Below, piece by piece: positions 50,301 to 63,955 of a stretch of 64,000 nucleotides of DNA. This DNA is from Osmia lignaria lignaria (taxonomy: Eukaryota > Arthropoda > Insecta > Hymenoptera > Megachilidae). Made by a program: the position numbers and the translations under genes. The notes under the pieces were generated by a model, which saw only the letters and a program-made list of their open reading frames with translations, had not been told where the DNA came from and searched no databases. The stretch covers positions 5,580,001 through 5,644,000 of the forward strand of contig NC_135034.1 in the NCBI RefSeq assembly GCF_051020975.1. The letters run 5' to 3'. Positions within the stretch are counted from its first letter, which is position 1, and every line of letters starts with the position of its first letter.

Positions 50301-53300
50301 GTCAGTGGGTACAACAAAGAAGGAGAACGACCCATTCCCTCGGTGTGTATACTCGTGTGCACGTGTACGTGTATACGAGTGCACGAGTGTCAGTGCATAG
50401 GTGTGAATGCACAGGAGAATACTTTTTTTGGAAGAATTTCGAAATCGTTAGGAAATGGAAGGCGTTTAGTTCTCTGTATAATCTGGCCAGACTTAGAGGG
50501 CACCATAGTATGTAGCAGTATTTTGGGCCTGTTTTGAAAACGTGGCAAAATTACACGCTTACTGCTTGTATCAAGTATATATCATTGAAATGGTATAAAT
50601 TAAATTAACTCGTCATTTATTATCCCATATTATTCTCTACCAAGTTTCATTAACAATATAGTTACAGGTGCAAGTGAACAAACAAATGCAAAGCAAAGCA
50701 TCGATAAGCTAAAGCAATTTTGCCAAGATATACAATTCAGTGAATTAGAAATTCTTGTTACAAAATAAAAATAGATCACCCTGGATTCGACGTTTTTCGT
50801 AATTGGTTTAAATTACTGTTCGCGCGAGCTGATCTATATCTACGAACTCGGGGAATAAAAAAAGATATAAACGTCGCCTAGTACACAAAGGAAGCATTTC
50901 ACGGGGTAATCTGGATGAATGGAAAGGCGGCGTGCAAGCAAGCGTTTCCTTTCAGCGAATAAAACGTTACTCCCTAACGACCTGAGTGCACTTCCTGCAT
51001 AATTGAGTGCACTCAACTTTGTTGCACTTCCGCGAATAGAGCCAAGTAAATAACTGCTTAAACTGAAACCAATCGTTTGGCACCGATTGCGAAAACCTTG
51101 CTAGCAAAAGGAAAAAAAGAAACGCATTGAAATAGTTGACTCGTTTATGACGAGAAGGAACGATTGCAAGGGAGAACCTGCGTGTCAGGAGTAATTACGA
51201 AGCTGAGCTATTTTAAGACACGACATCTTGAGCAGTTGGTGTCTAATTACAATTAAACGAGATCAAGTGCAAGAAAGGTGCAAGCCCCTGCGGTAGCCGC
51301 GGTGATCGGCCGGAAAACTGCAACTTTACATTAGGAAGCCAAAATGTGCATCACCCTTTTGTGCTATAATTTACTTATAGTCCATTCTTCCGTGAGCAGT
51401 ATAGATATATACATAGCCACGTGAAAGTATTCCTAATATTTGAGTAGTAATATTTTATGTAGGCTTCTTTTGGCTAAGATTGAGAGCAAAGGAAAGAGCC
51501 TGGCAGTAGTGACTGTATATCACGATTAGATTTACCAGTAATTATTTATTCATGAAAAAGTGTGCGACACGAGCCCCCGATGAACCGGTATTTTAAGGCT
51601 GCACGCGTGCAGGCATCGTCTGTACACGGCTTAATGTCAGCCAAGCGAGTTGGCACGAAATACGATAAATGCCACTTTCGCCCTGGAATAACCTACAGCC
51701 CTGGGGTATTCTCTACTTTACGATGATAACTCGTACGATTCGATGATAAATCCTGAGACTGTTTGAACCCTTTTTACATCCGGATTCTCTGCATTCAGAG
51801 TCATTAGAAATTGCTACATCCACTTTAGGGTAAAATGAATCATTATTTAATCTTTTATAATGTCACGATTCTTGATTGTACCATGAAACCAACAGGTAAT
51901 ATCCTGGTTTCTTGAACCTGACAAAGATGCAGACAAAAAGAACTTCCGAGATACTCGGCTTTCCATCATTACTCTCGCCACAAACTCGACCAACAGGAAT
52001 CCAATAATGAGATGAAATAGTTTAATTTTCTTTCTAGTTCTGTTTCTAATAGTGAGTATAAATCTGACATCATTAAAGTGACTAGCCATAACAACACCTT
52101 GCAATGGCTTTCTTGTCTCTTGCACTGTATCATTATCAGACACATGGCCTTTTCTTCTAAGTACCAACGTTTCTCCAACATTGCAGGTGGCTTCTTTAAA
52201 GTGAAATGATTCACTGATTGTTGTGCGAGTCTTGTGTGAACGAGTACCGAATCTCTTCCAAATGAGTGACCACCTAAAATATCTTCAAAACATCGTACCC
52301 ATGACTCACGATGTGGATGTTTGTTCCAATGTTCCCGTTTCCAAGCCATCTGAATTCAAAGAACAATCCAATTATCATCATTCCACGTGTATTCCATCCA
52401 GTGTTACGATAAATACCGCTATCGTAGTTTTGTAACCGTTAGTCAGACAACGTTCAAGACACGACTACCGATGATCGACGTGTCTACCACGGTGGTACCC
52501 TTTCAATTAAAAGCACGAAGCAAAAGCAGATGTTTTCAAACGTTTTCATCCTCAAGGTTCCAGAAGTCGTTGAACAAACTCAAGCTAAGAGGCCAAGGAT
52601 CAGTCTGGTCGATGCAAAAATATCGTTAGAGGGTTGCAGCAATTTTTTCGAGCATTTCCTACGGCGAAGAAACTGGAGCCGCAATAAAGTTTACAACGTG
52701 GCCCCGTGTATTTATAGCCGGTCAATTCGTCGGTGATCCTCCGGTAATTTTTAAACCGAACAACTCTGCGCGAACAACGGAAACTCGCCAATTAGAGAGG
52801 CAGATGTTCCTCGAAGATTTTTCCAATGCATCACCGAAGAAGGTATAGAAAAAGTTACGAAATTTTCTATCGTTTATATTTTATAATCAACCTTTTTCTC
52901 AAGGTTCTCCAAGGAAATGTGAACCACCCTTGGTTGATCGAATCATCTTGAATAATTGAAGCGACTCTACGTGGTTTCCAGTCTAAACCAAAGCTTTTAC
53001 AATCTATTTTCATCCGTCAATTTACATGAAAGTTCAAGTTGAAGCTGCTGTGTCCATTGATCAACCGACGCGATCGTATACCTCCGGGCTCGACGTGTCA
53101 AGTTCAACCTGACGTAATGCGGTGTCCACGTGGACGATGACCGAGTATGCCAGACGAAAGGAAACACGATCGAATAGACGATGCGTCTGAATATATAACG
53201 TTTAGACAGTGGTTTCGATCGGCGGACGCGTACTATAGGAAAAACCACCACCCAATAGCGAAAGTACCCCTAAGAAGTGTCAGTAGCGTGCCGTCTCTTG

Positions 53301-54736
53301 TTGCTGTTACAACCCGTTTCCGTTATCCATTAATCGGTTCGCGTTCATCTACCATAGTGGTTGATTTGAAGCCTCGATAACGGAGAATTTGATGGGATAG
53401 CAGATGATTTATTGGAACTGTTTGCAGAGGTACAGGTGATGGGACATATTTAAAAAGTGCTTTCATGAGTGTTGATTTAGTAAAATGGAATTATGGATTT
53501 TTTTCATGATCCAAGGTTTTCTTCAACGTTATTTTTAATAAGCTACGTTATCATTTTCTGTATAAAAGCACTTGTGACGTTCTTACACCTTATACCTTTG
53601 CATGCACTCGCAAACTTATGTCACGTTCAAGGAAGTAGTCAATCTATAGTTTAAAAAGACTTCCACGAAGCGACATTAACATTAAGTATAATCATACTGT
53701 TGTAATAAAAGTACAACCGTATGATTTCGTTTCTAATCGTTTCCTCGTTTCAATAAGAAATGCCGATAGAAAGCAAAACCGACTAATTGGGAAACATAAT
53801 ATCTGAAAAAGTATTTTATTCGCTCGTTAATTTCTGAGGCGATCGTCGACGCAGAAAACGTATCTTAATATTTCGTTGAACGTTCCACGAGACGAACAAC
53901 GATTTCATTTACCAATCTGATTAGCTTTCACTTTCGGGATCTAAAGCACTGCGTTTACGTTGATCCTCGTAAAAACGAAAGGTGTAAAGCGAACAGACCG
54001 GAACGAAGTCGCGAAACAACTGTCCCGTACGTGTTTCTCTGCCTTTCCTTCGCCTCTTTCGCGAGATTAATGCAAAAAACGGCGAAGGTGGACCTAAGTT
54101 AGAAAACGTTTATCCTGTCGTTAAGTTTGAGATATCAGAGATACTTTAAATATGTGTCCTGTCCAGTGGAATACTTGTAGAATTTAACTTTCAATGTGGA
54201 TAATTAGAATAATCAAAGGGTTGAAACTTTGAAATTTTAGATTTCAAAGTATTTAATATAATCTGAAATTAAAACCTTTCGAACATACGAGTTTTCCAAA
54301 TGAAGAATATGTATTCAAAATTTTCAGTGGTAAAACTTTCGCTTCTACCACCTACTAATTATCATCCCACGTGTAACGCGGGTAATTAATTGATCCGGTG
54401 CTGTATACATTTGTTAGGAGGCTTTCGCTATTGTGCATCGAAGAAACTGAACCATTTTCACTGTTCGATCTTTTATCACAGTCAGCTTTGATTGTTCCTG
54501 ATGATTTGATACGTTCCAATGTTTCGTGTGAATGACACCAATCGCACAATTGAAAATCAGTGAAACCTTGTTGTATTCGAGCTGCATGTATGATTTATGA
54601 TTTGCAATTTCAATGTTCTATTATCATGTATAATTGTATTACAGTAGAGGTAGAATGAATGGCAGCCCTTGGGTTGCATCATTAAAAGGAGAAATACATG
54701 TATGATTTATGATTATATTTGTTTGAAGGTTGACGA

Positions 54737-57700
54737 ATGGTGCTTGCGAAAAATCCGTCGCCTTCTCGAGGCGAGAGTCCTCAAAAAGAAAATGCGAGAA
54801 AGGATAAAGGGAAGATTCGTACGTCTCGTGGCAACAGTCCAGGGGATCAAACTACTTCCAGAGGAAACAGTCCAGGAAAGAATAATTCCATTGTCAAGAA
54901 AGTCCAGACGAAGAGTAGTTTATTAGGATCGCGTGGGAGCGAGTAAGTCTAAATACAAATGAATTTCATACGAAAATGTGAAAGGAAGGTTTTAATTTAA
55001 TATCTAAACAAACGGTTGATTTTGTGGAACGCTATATGTAATCATTTTTCTTCTCGTTAAAACTTATTGAATAATTTAGAAACTTTTAATCAACATTAAT
55101 TGTGAAAGTAACTACATTTTATTTCTTTTATAGTTTTTCAAATAACTCATGTTAAAATCACTTTTTGACTAATAATTTCTTCTCTTTTTTTTTTATCACC
55201 GATAAAAACCTACAGATAATGAAAAGCAATACCAGCCTTATCGTCCTCAATCTCGACGATAAAGTAATTTCAATATATTCCTGATATTCGTACCACGAAT
55301 CGATACAGAGAGAATGATTAAGAAGAACTGTTTTCGAAAGAAGATGAACAAGTAAATTATATGACTGAAAGCTATCAACAGCCATGAGCAACGGGGACAA
55401 AAACAGAGAAGAATATTGAACGATGGAAAACTACAACATACATGAAATTATCGCGTACGATGCTTCACGATCTCACATTAGAGCACACTGGGAAATTGAA
55501 TAGACAGAAAAGAAGAAATATTGAAGAAATTTTTCAATTACATTAATAGAAACACCAAGAAATGGTAGACTTCAGTTCAGAAATGAAACAATTACGTTCT
55601 TGGTTATTGTTAATGGCAAGTGCTGGGTCGATTATTAGATGAACAAAAAAGATTCTAATGGATGTTAAAAGGATTTTGAAAGGAGAATTAAATAGCAATC
55701 ATTCCTTGGAAATTGTCCAAAGATCCAGGCCACTGATAGTTTGCGGTGACGCGTTGAAGGATTCTCCAATTTGTCGATCGACTCAATTTTCCGGGTGGTG
55801 GTTGTGTAAACTCACCCTATATTCTCATCTATGGGAATTGATAGACACATAGCCGTAGTTGCGACATATTTCGATGTAGTGTATCGATTGCGGGACCTTG
55901 CTTGCTCGTGTATTTCTGTCGGTCAATATCGCGACGATCGGCAGAACGTGTCTGTGTAAAGAGATCTCAACCCTTAGACACGTGAAACACGTATTAAACT
56001 TGCCCGGGATATTTTTTATAGTTGCAAATGAAAAATGGAAAAATTCTTTTCTATTTTTGCTTTTTCTATTATGATTTATGAAATTGTTGGTAGATCCATG
56101 CATTAGAGAGTAGAGGCTTGAAAACATTCCTCTTCTGTGTTTATAATAAACTTTCTTATTAGAAACCTTCTAGTTCGTCTATGAAAGATTGCAATTTGTA
56201 AAAGCTTATCGAGGACACTACATCGACGTCAAGTACGCGACGCTTGCTCTTTATCATGCTTTTAACATAATTATAATTTCCGTTTACGAACGCGTTAAAA
56301 CTACGCGTTAGAAACTTTCAGCAAGTTTCGCGTAACGTCATTATATGCAATAAATTCAATGTTTTTCACTAAAAATATCCTCCTATTGTAATACTCAACG
56401 TAAACGTAATTACTTAATAGAGTATAACGATTCGAGCCTCTAACAAGGCAGAGTGTTTGATGCATAAAGTATAAGCAACAGTCGAAAAGTATTATTCCTT
56501 TCAGTAATCGATGGAATTACGATCAAAGCCTGCTAAATAATTGACAGAGGTCGCAACGATTTTTCAGGAACACGATAAGACACTGTAAGAACGAAAAACG
56601 AAATCACAAACGAGTCTGGGTCAATCACGCGATTTTTCATCGACGTTTGCCCCGACTGATTGAATCTTCTCAATTATTTAATCCTCATGATAGCTGGTCA
56701 ATCCTGTAGCTTAGCTTACGTTTACTCCCGTTGATAGAAGACAATGTTTCATTTGTACAGAAAATTGTTAGTCTATTCTTGATCTTTTTTCAAATCATTG
56801 ACATTGTTCTTTGTAATGTGTTTTAGAACTGGTAGCATCGAGAGGCTGGTGGACGGTGATAAGAGGGTGATCGCTACGAAACATTTACTTCCAGAAAACA
56901 ACATCAATGTGGTGGTCAGGTAATATAAATAACTTGTAAAAATCTATTACTACTAATTACTATTCACAGCGTTTTGATAAGCAATTTTTCTCGACCGCAG
57001 GGTTCGTCCGCTTAGCAGCAAGGAAATTAAAGTCGGCGAGGATATGGCCGTGCAATTTCCTGGAGATGGACAGATATACGTAAGCCAATGCCCTTATCGC
57101 TCCTCCAACATTAGTGGATTTAAGTAATAGCTACAGATTCCAATAATTCAAAGCTGTATTTCATGTTTGATCCCTTATAGTGCGAAGGATCGCCAAATAG
57201 TGGGGACAAAAAGGGAAAATTATTTTCATATAACGTAGTGTTTGAGCCCACGGCTACTCAGGAGGACATACTGCAATTTTCTGGTGTGAAGAAACTGATT
57301 GAAATGGCTGTGGATGGATTTAATTGTACTGCGTTCTGTTACGGACAAACAGGAAGCGGGAAAACTCACACTCTCACAGGACCTCCGGAAATGGTGAGAA
57401 GACAGAAAATTCTGTGAATAGATCCTTTGTGAAGTTTCTAAGGGTAGATTGTCATTGGTAGTCTTCGTAATTGCTAATAGGACAAATTTGAAAATCTTGG
57501 GAGTCTTGATTTCTTATAATGTTTTAGAACTTCAATTATTTGTACGATGGTCTTCTATAACCCTTGATACCACTTTTATGAATATTTTATAATAAGTATG
57601 ACGCATTACATTATTAAATCATAATAAGAAGCGAATATGCATAAGCTTCAATCTATTAATATTAGAGGGAATGTCAAAGGTGCATCTAATCAAAATTTCT

Positions 57701-60700
57701 CCCAAGAATAATTGATGTAAATATGCATAGAATATCGATAAGTGATTGATGTTTCCTTACCATAGTTCGAAAGAATGAATCCTTACTCGGAGGATCATGG
57801 CCTGGTCTTCCGGTCCTTCGTCTACCTATTCAAGCTGCTACAAGAACGTCAGGGCTGTAACTTTGTACTGAAAGCTTCTTTTCTAGAGATCTATAACGAG
57901 AAGGTCTGTACATCTTACATTAATTTAATTAAAAGAAAATTCCAACTTGCTATTATTTCATTTCAATCGCAGGTAATAGATTTATTAAATCCTGGAACGT
58001 CGAGGAAGCCTCTGATGGTCCGTTGGAGCAAAAAGACACGGGGTTTCTTCGTTGAGAATCTCTTCACCGTCGAATGTGAAGAACTTGATGACCTCCTGGC
58101 GGTCCTCGAAGAAGGTAACCATGACGTTCCACTGCTATCTGAAACAGAATATACATATAATATTAGAAAGAGGTATCTAGAGAATACAATTTTTATATAG
58201 GTATGAGAAATAGATCTGTCGGTGCGCACAACATGAACGAACATTCTAGCAGAAGTCACAGTATTCTAACTGTTAATATCACTTCCGAGCAACAAGTGAG
58301 TATCGATCATATTGTTTATGTAAAAAAGGAAAAATCGAAGTCAGAAATTGACGTTCGTAGATGGACAATAGCGTGTTCATCTCGAGACAAGGGAAGATTA
58401 ATTTCGTCGATCTGGCCGGCAGTGAAATGACAAAGAAGACCCAGAGCGAAGGGAAAACTTTGGAGGAGGCAAATAACATTAACAAGAGCCTGATGGTTTT
58501 AGGTAAGTCGAAGTAGTTTAGTAGCATAAAAAACACGATGCCAAAGCACGCGTGATATTACGGCTCAGAAACTTTATAGTGTCAATTATGCAGAAGTATC
58601 ATCGCAAGAATCGATCGCGTTAGTCGAAAGGGAGAGCGCAAGCTTTACTCGCATTATCAACCGTGTTCGCAGAGCAATCAATAAGCGCGCGTGTGGCGCG
58701 AATTACATAAAAGCCTGTCCTGTTTGAAACCTATTTTTCTTTCTGTAAAGGTTACTGCATATCTTCGTTGAGCGATGGAAAACGCAAGTACGGTCACATT
58801 CCGTATCGAGATAGCAAGCTGACGAAACTTTTAGCCGACAGTTTAGCAGGAAACGGTGTCACTTTAATGGTAAATCTAGTCACCATGGTTGCAACGATTG
58901 TATCTCTTGAACGCAGCCCTAATTGGATCATTTTTTATATCTTTAGATTGCTTGCGTTTCACCGGTAAGATCAAACGCTAGCGAAACGTTGAACACTTTA
59001 AGGTACGCGGCAAGGGTGAAGAAAATTCGCACCAAACCTATTGTGGTGATGGTGAGTGAGGAGACTTAATTAAGAATCAATATTCGTGGATTATATTCGT
59101 GGAAAAATAACGTTTCGCTTGTAATTTTTACAGGATGCACGAGAGGCATTGATTCTGAGTCTGAAGAGAGAGGTGGGTGCGCTTGAAACTGAAAACGAAC
59201 ACCTGAGAAATGCTCTTCATCTCGGTGAAGATTATTCAAATATCATTCGCAGTGAGTCTAAAAGTAAGTTATAACATCATTGGCATCTACAGAGAAACAT
59301 AATCCAAGGAGAAAGGAAAATATCAAGTATCATTCAGTGTTAACAAATCTTAAATAACTAAACGTTTCTAAATTTACAGCTGAAAGGAAAGTGCCATTAA
59401 CACCACCATTGGTGGACTTAGACAAGTTATCTGAAATGGAGCGACCAGAATTGAGCCAGCTAATTCACGCATACATTACGGAGAACGAGGCACTTCGTCG
59501 AGAGAACGCGGAACTTTATGCTACCAGGGAACAAGTAATAAGGGACCAAGAATTGGTGTGCAAAGAGAACGAGAGGTTGTTGAAGAAACTCGAGGACGTT
59601 AACTCGTAAGTACAATACAATTCGAGGTAATCAACGACAGTCGTTATTCAACTAATTCTCTAGGTTTTATTACTGCAGAGTATGCTGTCGGTCGCCTATT
59701 ATACCTGCCAGACCTACGTACTCGGCGGAAGTGTTGAATGATAGTAACGAGGACGCACCTGGTGCGACAAACGTTTGGACCAACCCTAACGCGGAATCAA
59801 TCCCTTCTTCGAGAGTAAGCGTGTGATCCCTTAACAATAGTTACTTTTAACCCTGATTTGTTAATTACTTGGTGAAGATTGAAACTTTTGATTCAGAATA
59901 TGAGTAGGCGAGGACTCCACAAATCGGCCAGCAACATGCCTGAGAAAATACAGAAAGAACTGGACAAACGTAGAATCGTAGGAAGTTACAACAACATAGC
60001 AGAAGCGTACAAAGACAAGAGTCAACATCGTCGGCACAACTCCTGGGACAATGGAAACGGCACGACGAGAACGAGTCCGGATCAAACTATGTCACCGATA
60101 CACGTCAATCAGTAAATAGCATATAATAAATTATTCCATTTAATTAGACGATAACATTTAACTCGTTAAACTTGAAACGCAACATTCCATACAATCTGAT
60201 ACTTACAATTTTAATATATCGTTATAGCTGTCAGTATTAATGTACTCTAAATTACTCTTTCTTTTATTAATTAACCACATTGTGGACTGGAAGTTCCCCT
60301 GAATGTCCTAATTTAACAGGTTCACTGAAATAAAAAATTATGATCTTATGTGGAAAAGTGAGATTTTATACAAAAGTCAAACCAACTATGTAAATTAGCT
60401 GACATTTGGCAAACTTCTATCCGCAATGTGTTACTATATTTAATAGGCAATAGGTTATTCTACTTATTAATTGGAGGAATGCCTGGTAACAGGTACAAGA
60501 AGGCGAACCTGCGTCGTACGTCGACGGTACCAGAAGAAAGGAGACCCTCGGAAACTATTGACCCGTTGGGTGAACCTGTTCAGCCCACAGATCATTCGTA
60601 CAACGAATCACCAGATTCGATGCTGGGTAGCGGAGGACTCGAAACGACGCATTCTGCTCCGGATACGATGGAGTCTGAGACAACCACCGCACCTTTCCCA

Positions 60701-60826
60701 ATGGTTTCATCACCATTTGGCACTCCAGAATCGTTTTCCCCAAGAAAGTCAAAAGAAAAGGAAGATGAAACTACGCAACGAGCGTTTGGGAGTCCTGTTC
60801 CCATTGATGAAGACAAACCACTTTGA
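54737..60826 (+). CDS. KIF12: kinesin-like protein KIF12 (Drosophila Klp54D type)
   Basis: Exons: 54737-54942, 56827-56919, 57001-57079, 57181-57393, 57766-57903, 57973-58114, 58201-58295, 58361-58502, 58751-58869, 58947-59051, 59134-59263, 59380-59605, 59679-59814, 59897-60111, 60493-60826; 2373 nt, 790 aa. It is a microtubule motor. Seen: a Ser/Gly/Lys-rich N-terminus with RGNSPG repeats; motor from NINVVVRVRPLSSKE (about 93-440) with P-loop GQTGSGKT (181-188), switch I NEHSSRSHS (303-311), switch II VDLAGSE (338-344) and HIPYRDSKLTKLLADSLAG; coiled coil about 446-560; a polar Ser/Pro-rich tail. The overall plan and motor text fit KIF12. An in-frame TGA lies 6 nt before the ATG. Exon 5 uses donor GTCTGT. 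AATAAA at 61252. It is convergent with dyskerin. Confidence 0.9.
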
Positions 60827-61974
60827 AACTAATCAATGATGTATCTTTGGATCAGAATGATAGATACTGGATCAACTATACGGGGAAAGAGTCGAGTTGG
60901 AGAGAGTATATTTTAAATGATAATCTGTAATAAAAAAAGATTGAGGAAAGTTATTTTGATGTTAAGTATGAGAGAATAGAATTGATTGATATTGGAAAGT
61001 ATGTGTTTGTGATTTGAGGTAACCGCACAGTAATATCGTGTTTTCAGAGTGATCAAGATGCGTAGTATCGTGTAGTCGAGAAAATTATTTTCATGTAGAG
61101 TATACTAATTAGGATATTTAGGTGTGATAACTGAAAATTATATTTAAAAAAATGATATATTAGGACATTACTCAGGTTGTCGTCGAATCCTACCTCTGAA
61201 TAATGTAAAGTAAGATGTTTTACAAATGAAGGTATGGACCAACTTATCTGCAATAAAGTATTTCATTATTTTATGACATGTAATTTTTTATTCAGTCGTC
61301 TTGTAAAGTGCAGCAGAGTTCCTTTATACGTGAACAGTATCGAATATATGCTTAAGAAAAGATGAAACAATATAAAATGACAATACTTGTAATACAGGAT
61401 ATAGAATACTGTGCACTGCTGAAAGTGATAAAATAAATGTAAAAATATTTTTATAGCAAGTGAATCGTAATTGGAATATTTTACGTATTTGCAAACATTT
61501 TAGTAAATTGCAAATAAAATTCAGTTAGTATGTACATTCTGTCAATATCAATTATCGTATCAATACATTTGATTATTATAATTAGTATGTATATATATAC
61601 ACATACTAATTGGAAAATTTAGAAATCTCAATTAACAGTAACATCATTTTATACTTATCTTACCATTAACGAGCATCGTTGATACGGCATTCTAAAGAAT
61701 GATCTAAATGCTTACCAAGTATATCTGGCTTGAATTTCCATATGTACAAGTTTACAGAACATATAAAAAATTTGTTTTTAATTTAAAACATTATGTGATA
61801 GGGATTGGAAGTGAATATCTTTTTTACAAGTAAAAAATTAGAAACTATATACCTATTGAAAATCGTCTTCAAATAGAAAAGATACATTCTCTTCTATGAA
61901 GTCCGCAGTTTTTCTTCAGTTTTATAAGAAAAAATACCCTTTCAATAAACATATGTATATCTTAGAAAATTTTT
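60827..61974. other. 3' UTRs of KIF12 (+) and dyskerin (-)
   Basis: AT-rich convergent interval. The KIF12 polyadenylation signal is probably AATAAA at 61252-61257. A TA/CA-rich inverted stretch at 61580-61612 (ACTAATATGTATATA-like arms either side) is a weak hairpin. No gene seen. Confidence 0.5.
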
Positions 61975-63955
61975 TTAACTTGAAGTTGGTGCTTCTTGAT
62001 CTTTATCTTTTTTCTTCTTCTTCTTTTTCTCTTTTTCTTCTTTTACCGGTGATTCCTACAAATAATATTAGAATATTTAATTTAAGGAAGGAAAAGAATA
62101 AAAATAAAAATCGTATGTTATTATCTTACCGGAACTTCACTTTCTGTAACTACTGTAACTGATCCCTCCGCTTCGCGTTCTTCCTTTTCTTTCTTCTTCT
62201 TCTTCTTTTTATCCTTTTTTTCTTTCTTTTTCTCTTTTGGTGACGATGTTTCAGAGTCTTCAACGGGTTCCTCTTTTATTGATACGTCTCCCGAAGGTTG
62301 AGGGGTTGTTTCTTCCCACTTACGTTTTTTAGCCGTAGCATCAGTTACACCATTTTCTTCCGTCTATGTAATGAACAAGGTTTAAAAAGGCACATGTTTA
62401 TGATAGAACCGTAATGTTTACCTTGACTGTAGGCGTAGAGAAATCTGTATAATTAGCCAACCAATCAGCAGGTGTGTTTTCATTTGGTTTTCCATATTTA
62501 TCTAATTTTCCTTCAATTATCATGCGCTTCTTTACAGAAGCTTTTGGTCCCAAACCCCATTTCCTAGGATATGCATCCCTTTCCATGATAACCCTTTTAA
62601 TTTTTGCAGCTATCCCATGATCACAGGCTGTCATTGTAGGAGATGTCATTAATGCTATACCTGTAACATATGAAGAATGGATATTAGACACTGCAAAGAT
62701 AATTTTTTTAAGTACAATATTTAAATATCATAAGATAAGCTTACCAAGAGCTATAGCTTCACCCTTAGTAGTAACTATTACAATTTCTTGATTTAATTCT
62801 ATACCATCATCATACATTAAAATACCTGGCAACATAATTTTAGCCCCATAGCAGATAGCATTTACCTGTTAATAAAATTATATAACATTAAACAAATATT
62901 TTTACGCTACAAAAATTAATTTCATTTATAAGTAATGACTACATACTGCACTATCTTTCACAATAATTCTTTTATGATTTACAAGAAGGGCTTCCAATGG
63001 TTTGATTACTCTCCTTAAATAAGATTCATCTGCATGGTTTTCATATAACCATTGAGCATCTAGTATATCGTGCATAGTAACCATTCCATCTTTTTCAGAT
63101 TGAACACCCGATCGATTTCTACGCAATTCTTGCATCTGACAACCAGTGCCTAAGAAGAGGCCAAGATGAACACAAATTGTTCTAATGTAAGATCCAGCTT
63201 CGCAACTAACTCTGAATACTCCCATATTGCGTTCATGATCATAATCAAGGAACCAACTATCATAAACTGTTCTAACACGAAGCTGACGCTTCACTGCAGA
63301 TATAAGCGGAGGTCGTTGAAACAGTGCACCACGCAATTTTTCCAATGCTTGGTTTACCTATATTAATTTATCAACAATTTATTATGCAAAGTATAAAATA
63401 GTCAATGCAGTGTATGTTACAATTACCTTTTGCAGGCTTTCAGGAGCAGAATGTAATTTAAAAACTGCAATGTATTCTTTTCCAGCAGACTGCTGTGACT
63501 TAGCTAAACGGGTTGCTCTATCAATACATACTATTAAACAACCAGACACCTTGGGATCCAAAGTGCCTGAATGACCAGTTTTCTCTACTTTCAAAATTCT
63601 CTTTATCCATGCTACCACTTCATGCGAAGATGGATTGCATGGCTTATCTAAATTAATGCACCCAGATTTTATATACTCAGATAAAGTACGATGTAATGGA
63701 GTTGAACCACAAGTTAAAGGAGTAAAATGTTTTGTACGGGTAAGCATTTTATCAAAATTCTGAAACAATATAATTCATTTTTAGTTACAAATGTATGAAC
63801 ATGATTATACTTATAAGATAAATTATTTACCTTAAATAATAGTGGCCAATCTTTATATTCAAGTTTTATAGATTCATCTGAAGGTTCTAGTTGACACTTC
63901 ATCTCTACTTGAATTTCTCCAAGCGACTTCTTCTTGTTTTTCTTCTTACTTTTAT
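61975..63955 (-). CDS. DKC1: dyskerin, H/ACA snoRNP pseudouridine synthase (5' end outside window)
   Basis: Seven coding exons on the minus strand: 63955-63831, 63759-63427, 63357-62947, 62865-62745, 62660-62422, 62363-62130, 62055-61975; about 514 codons, with the first exon(s) beyond the right edge. It is the catalytic subunit of H/ACA ribonucleoproteins, which isomerise uridine in rRNA and snRNA in the nucleolus (fly orthologue Nop60B). Seen: a Lys-rich N-terminal stretch, the dyskerin-like region, the TruB catalytic motif KTGHSGTLDPKVSG with the active Asp, SYIRTICVHLG, MQELRRNRSG, and a PUA domain (KRIIVKDSAVNAICYGAK to KGEAIALG). KWGLGP plus the Lys-rich C-terminal tail follows, ending in EAPTSS. 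Introns are 57-88 nt, too short for the snoRNAs some dyskerin genes host. Confidence 0.95.

Larger units (their letters stand above)
38481..54736. other. 16-kb interval with no supported gene (5' regions of the myosin and KIF12 genes)
   Basis: Two divergent genes flank it, so it probably contains their promoters, 5' UTR exons and long first introns. CpG-richer patches occur at about 39960-40200, 41150-41600, 42600-42870, 43600-44030, 45120-45600, 50050-50420 and 53000-53400. Open frames here are short, differ in composition from the neighbouring coding exons and show no domain. Features I can support are the piggyBac-type MITE, the CRE-like repeats and several palindromes listed separately. 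Confidence 0.55.

Noticed and set aside
51847..52349. Two overlapping minus-strand open frames of 106 and 126 codons
   Set aside because: They are in different frames, have no domain I recognise, no matching splice sites and ordinary non-coding composition. A decayed pseudogene cannot be excluded, but nothing supports a named parent.
11831..63955. Idea that Rrp40, Srrm234 and dyskerin form a functional RNA-processing cluster
   Set aside because: They are separated by unrelated genes and lie on different strands. Nothing in the sequence suggests co-regulation beyond the shared Rrp40/Srrm234 promoter interval.
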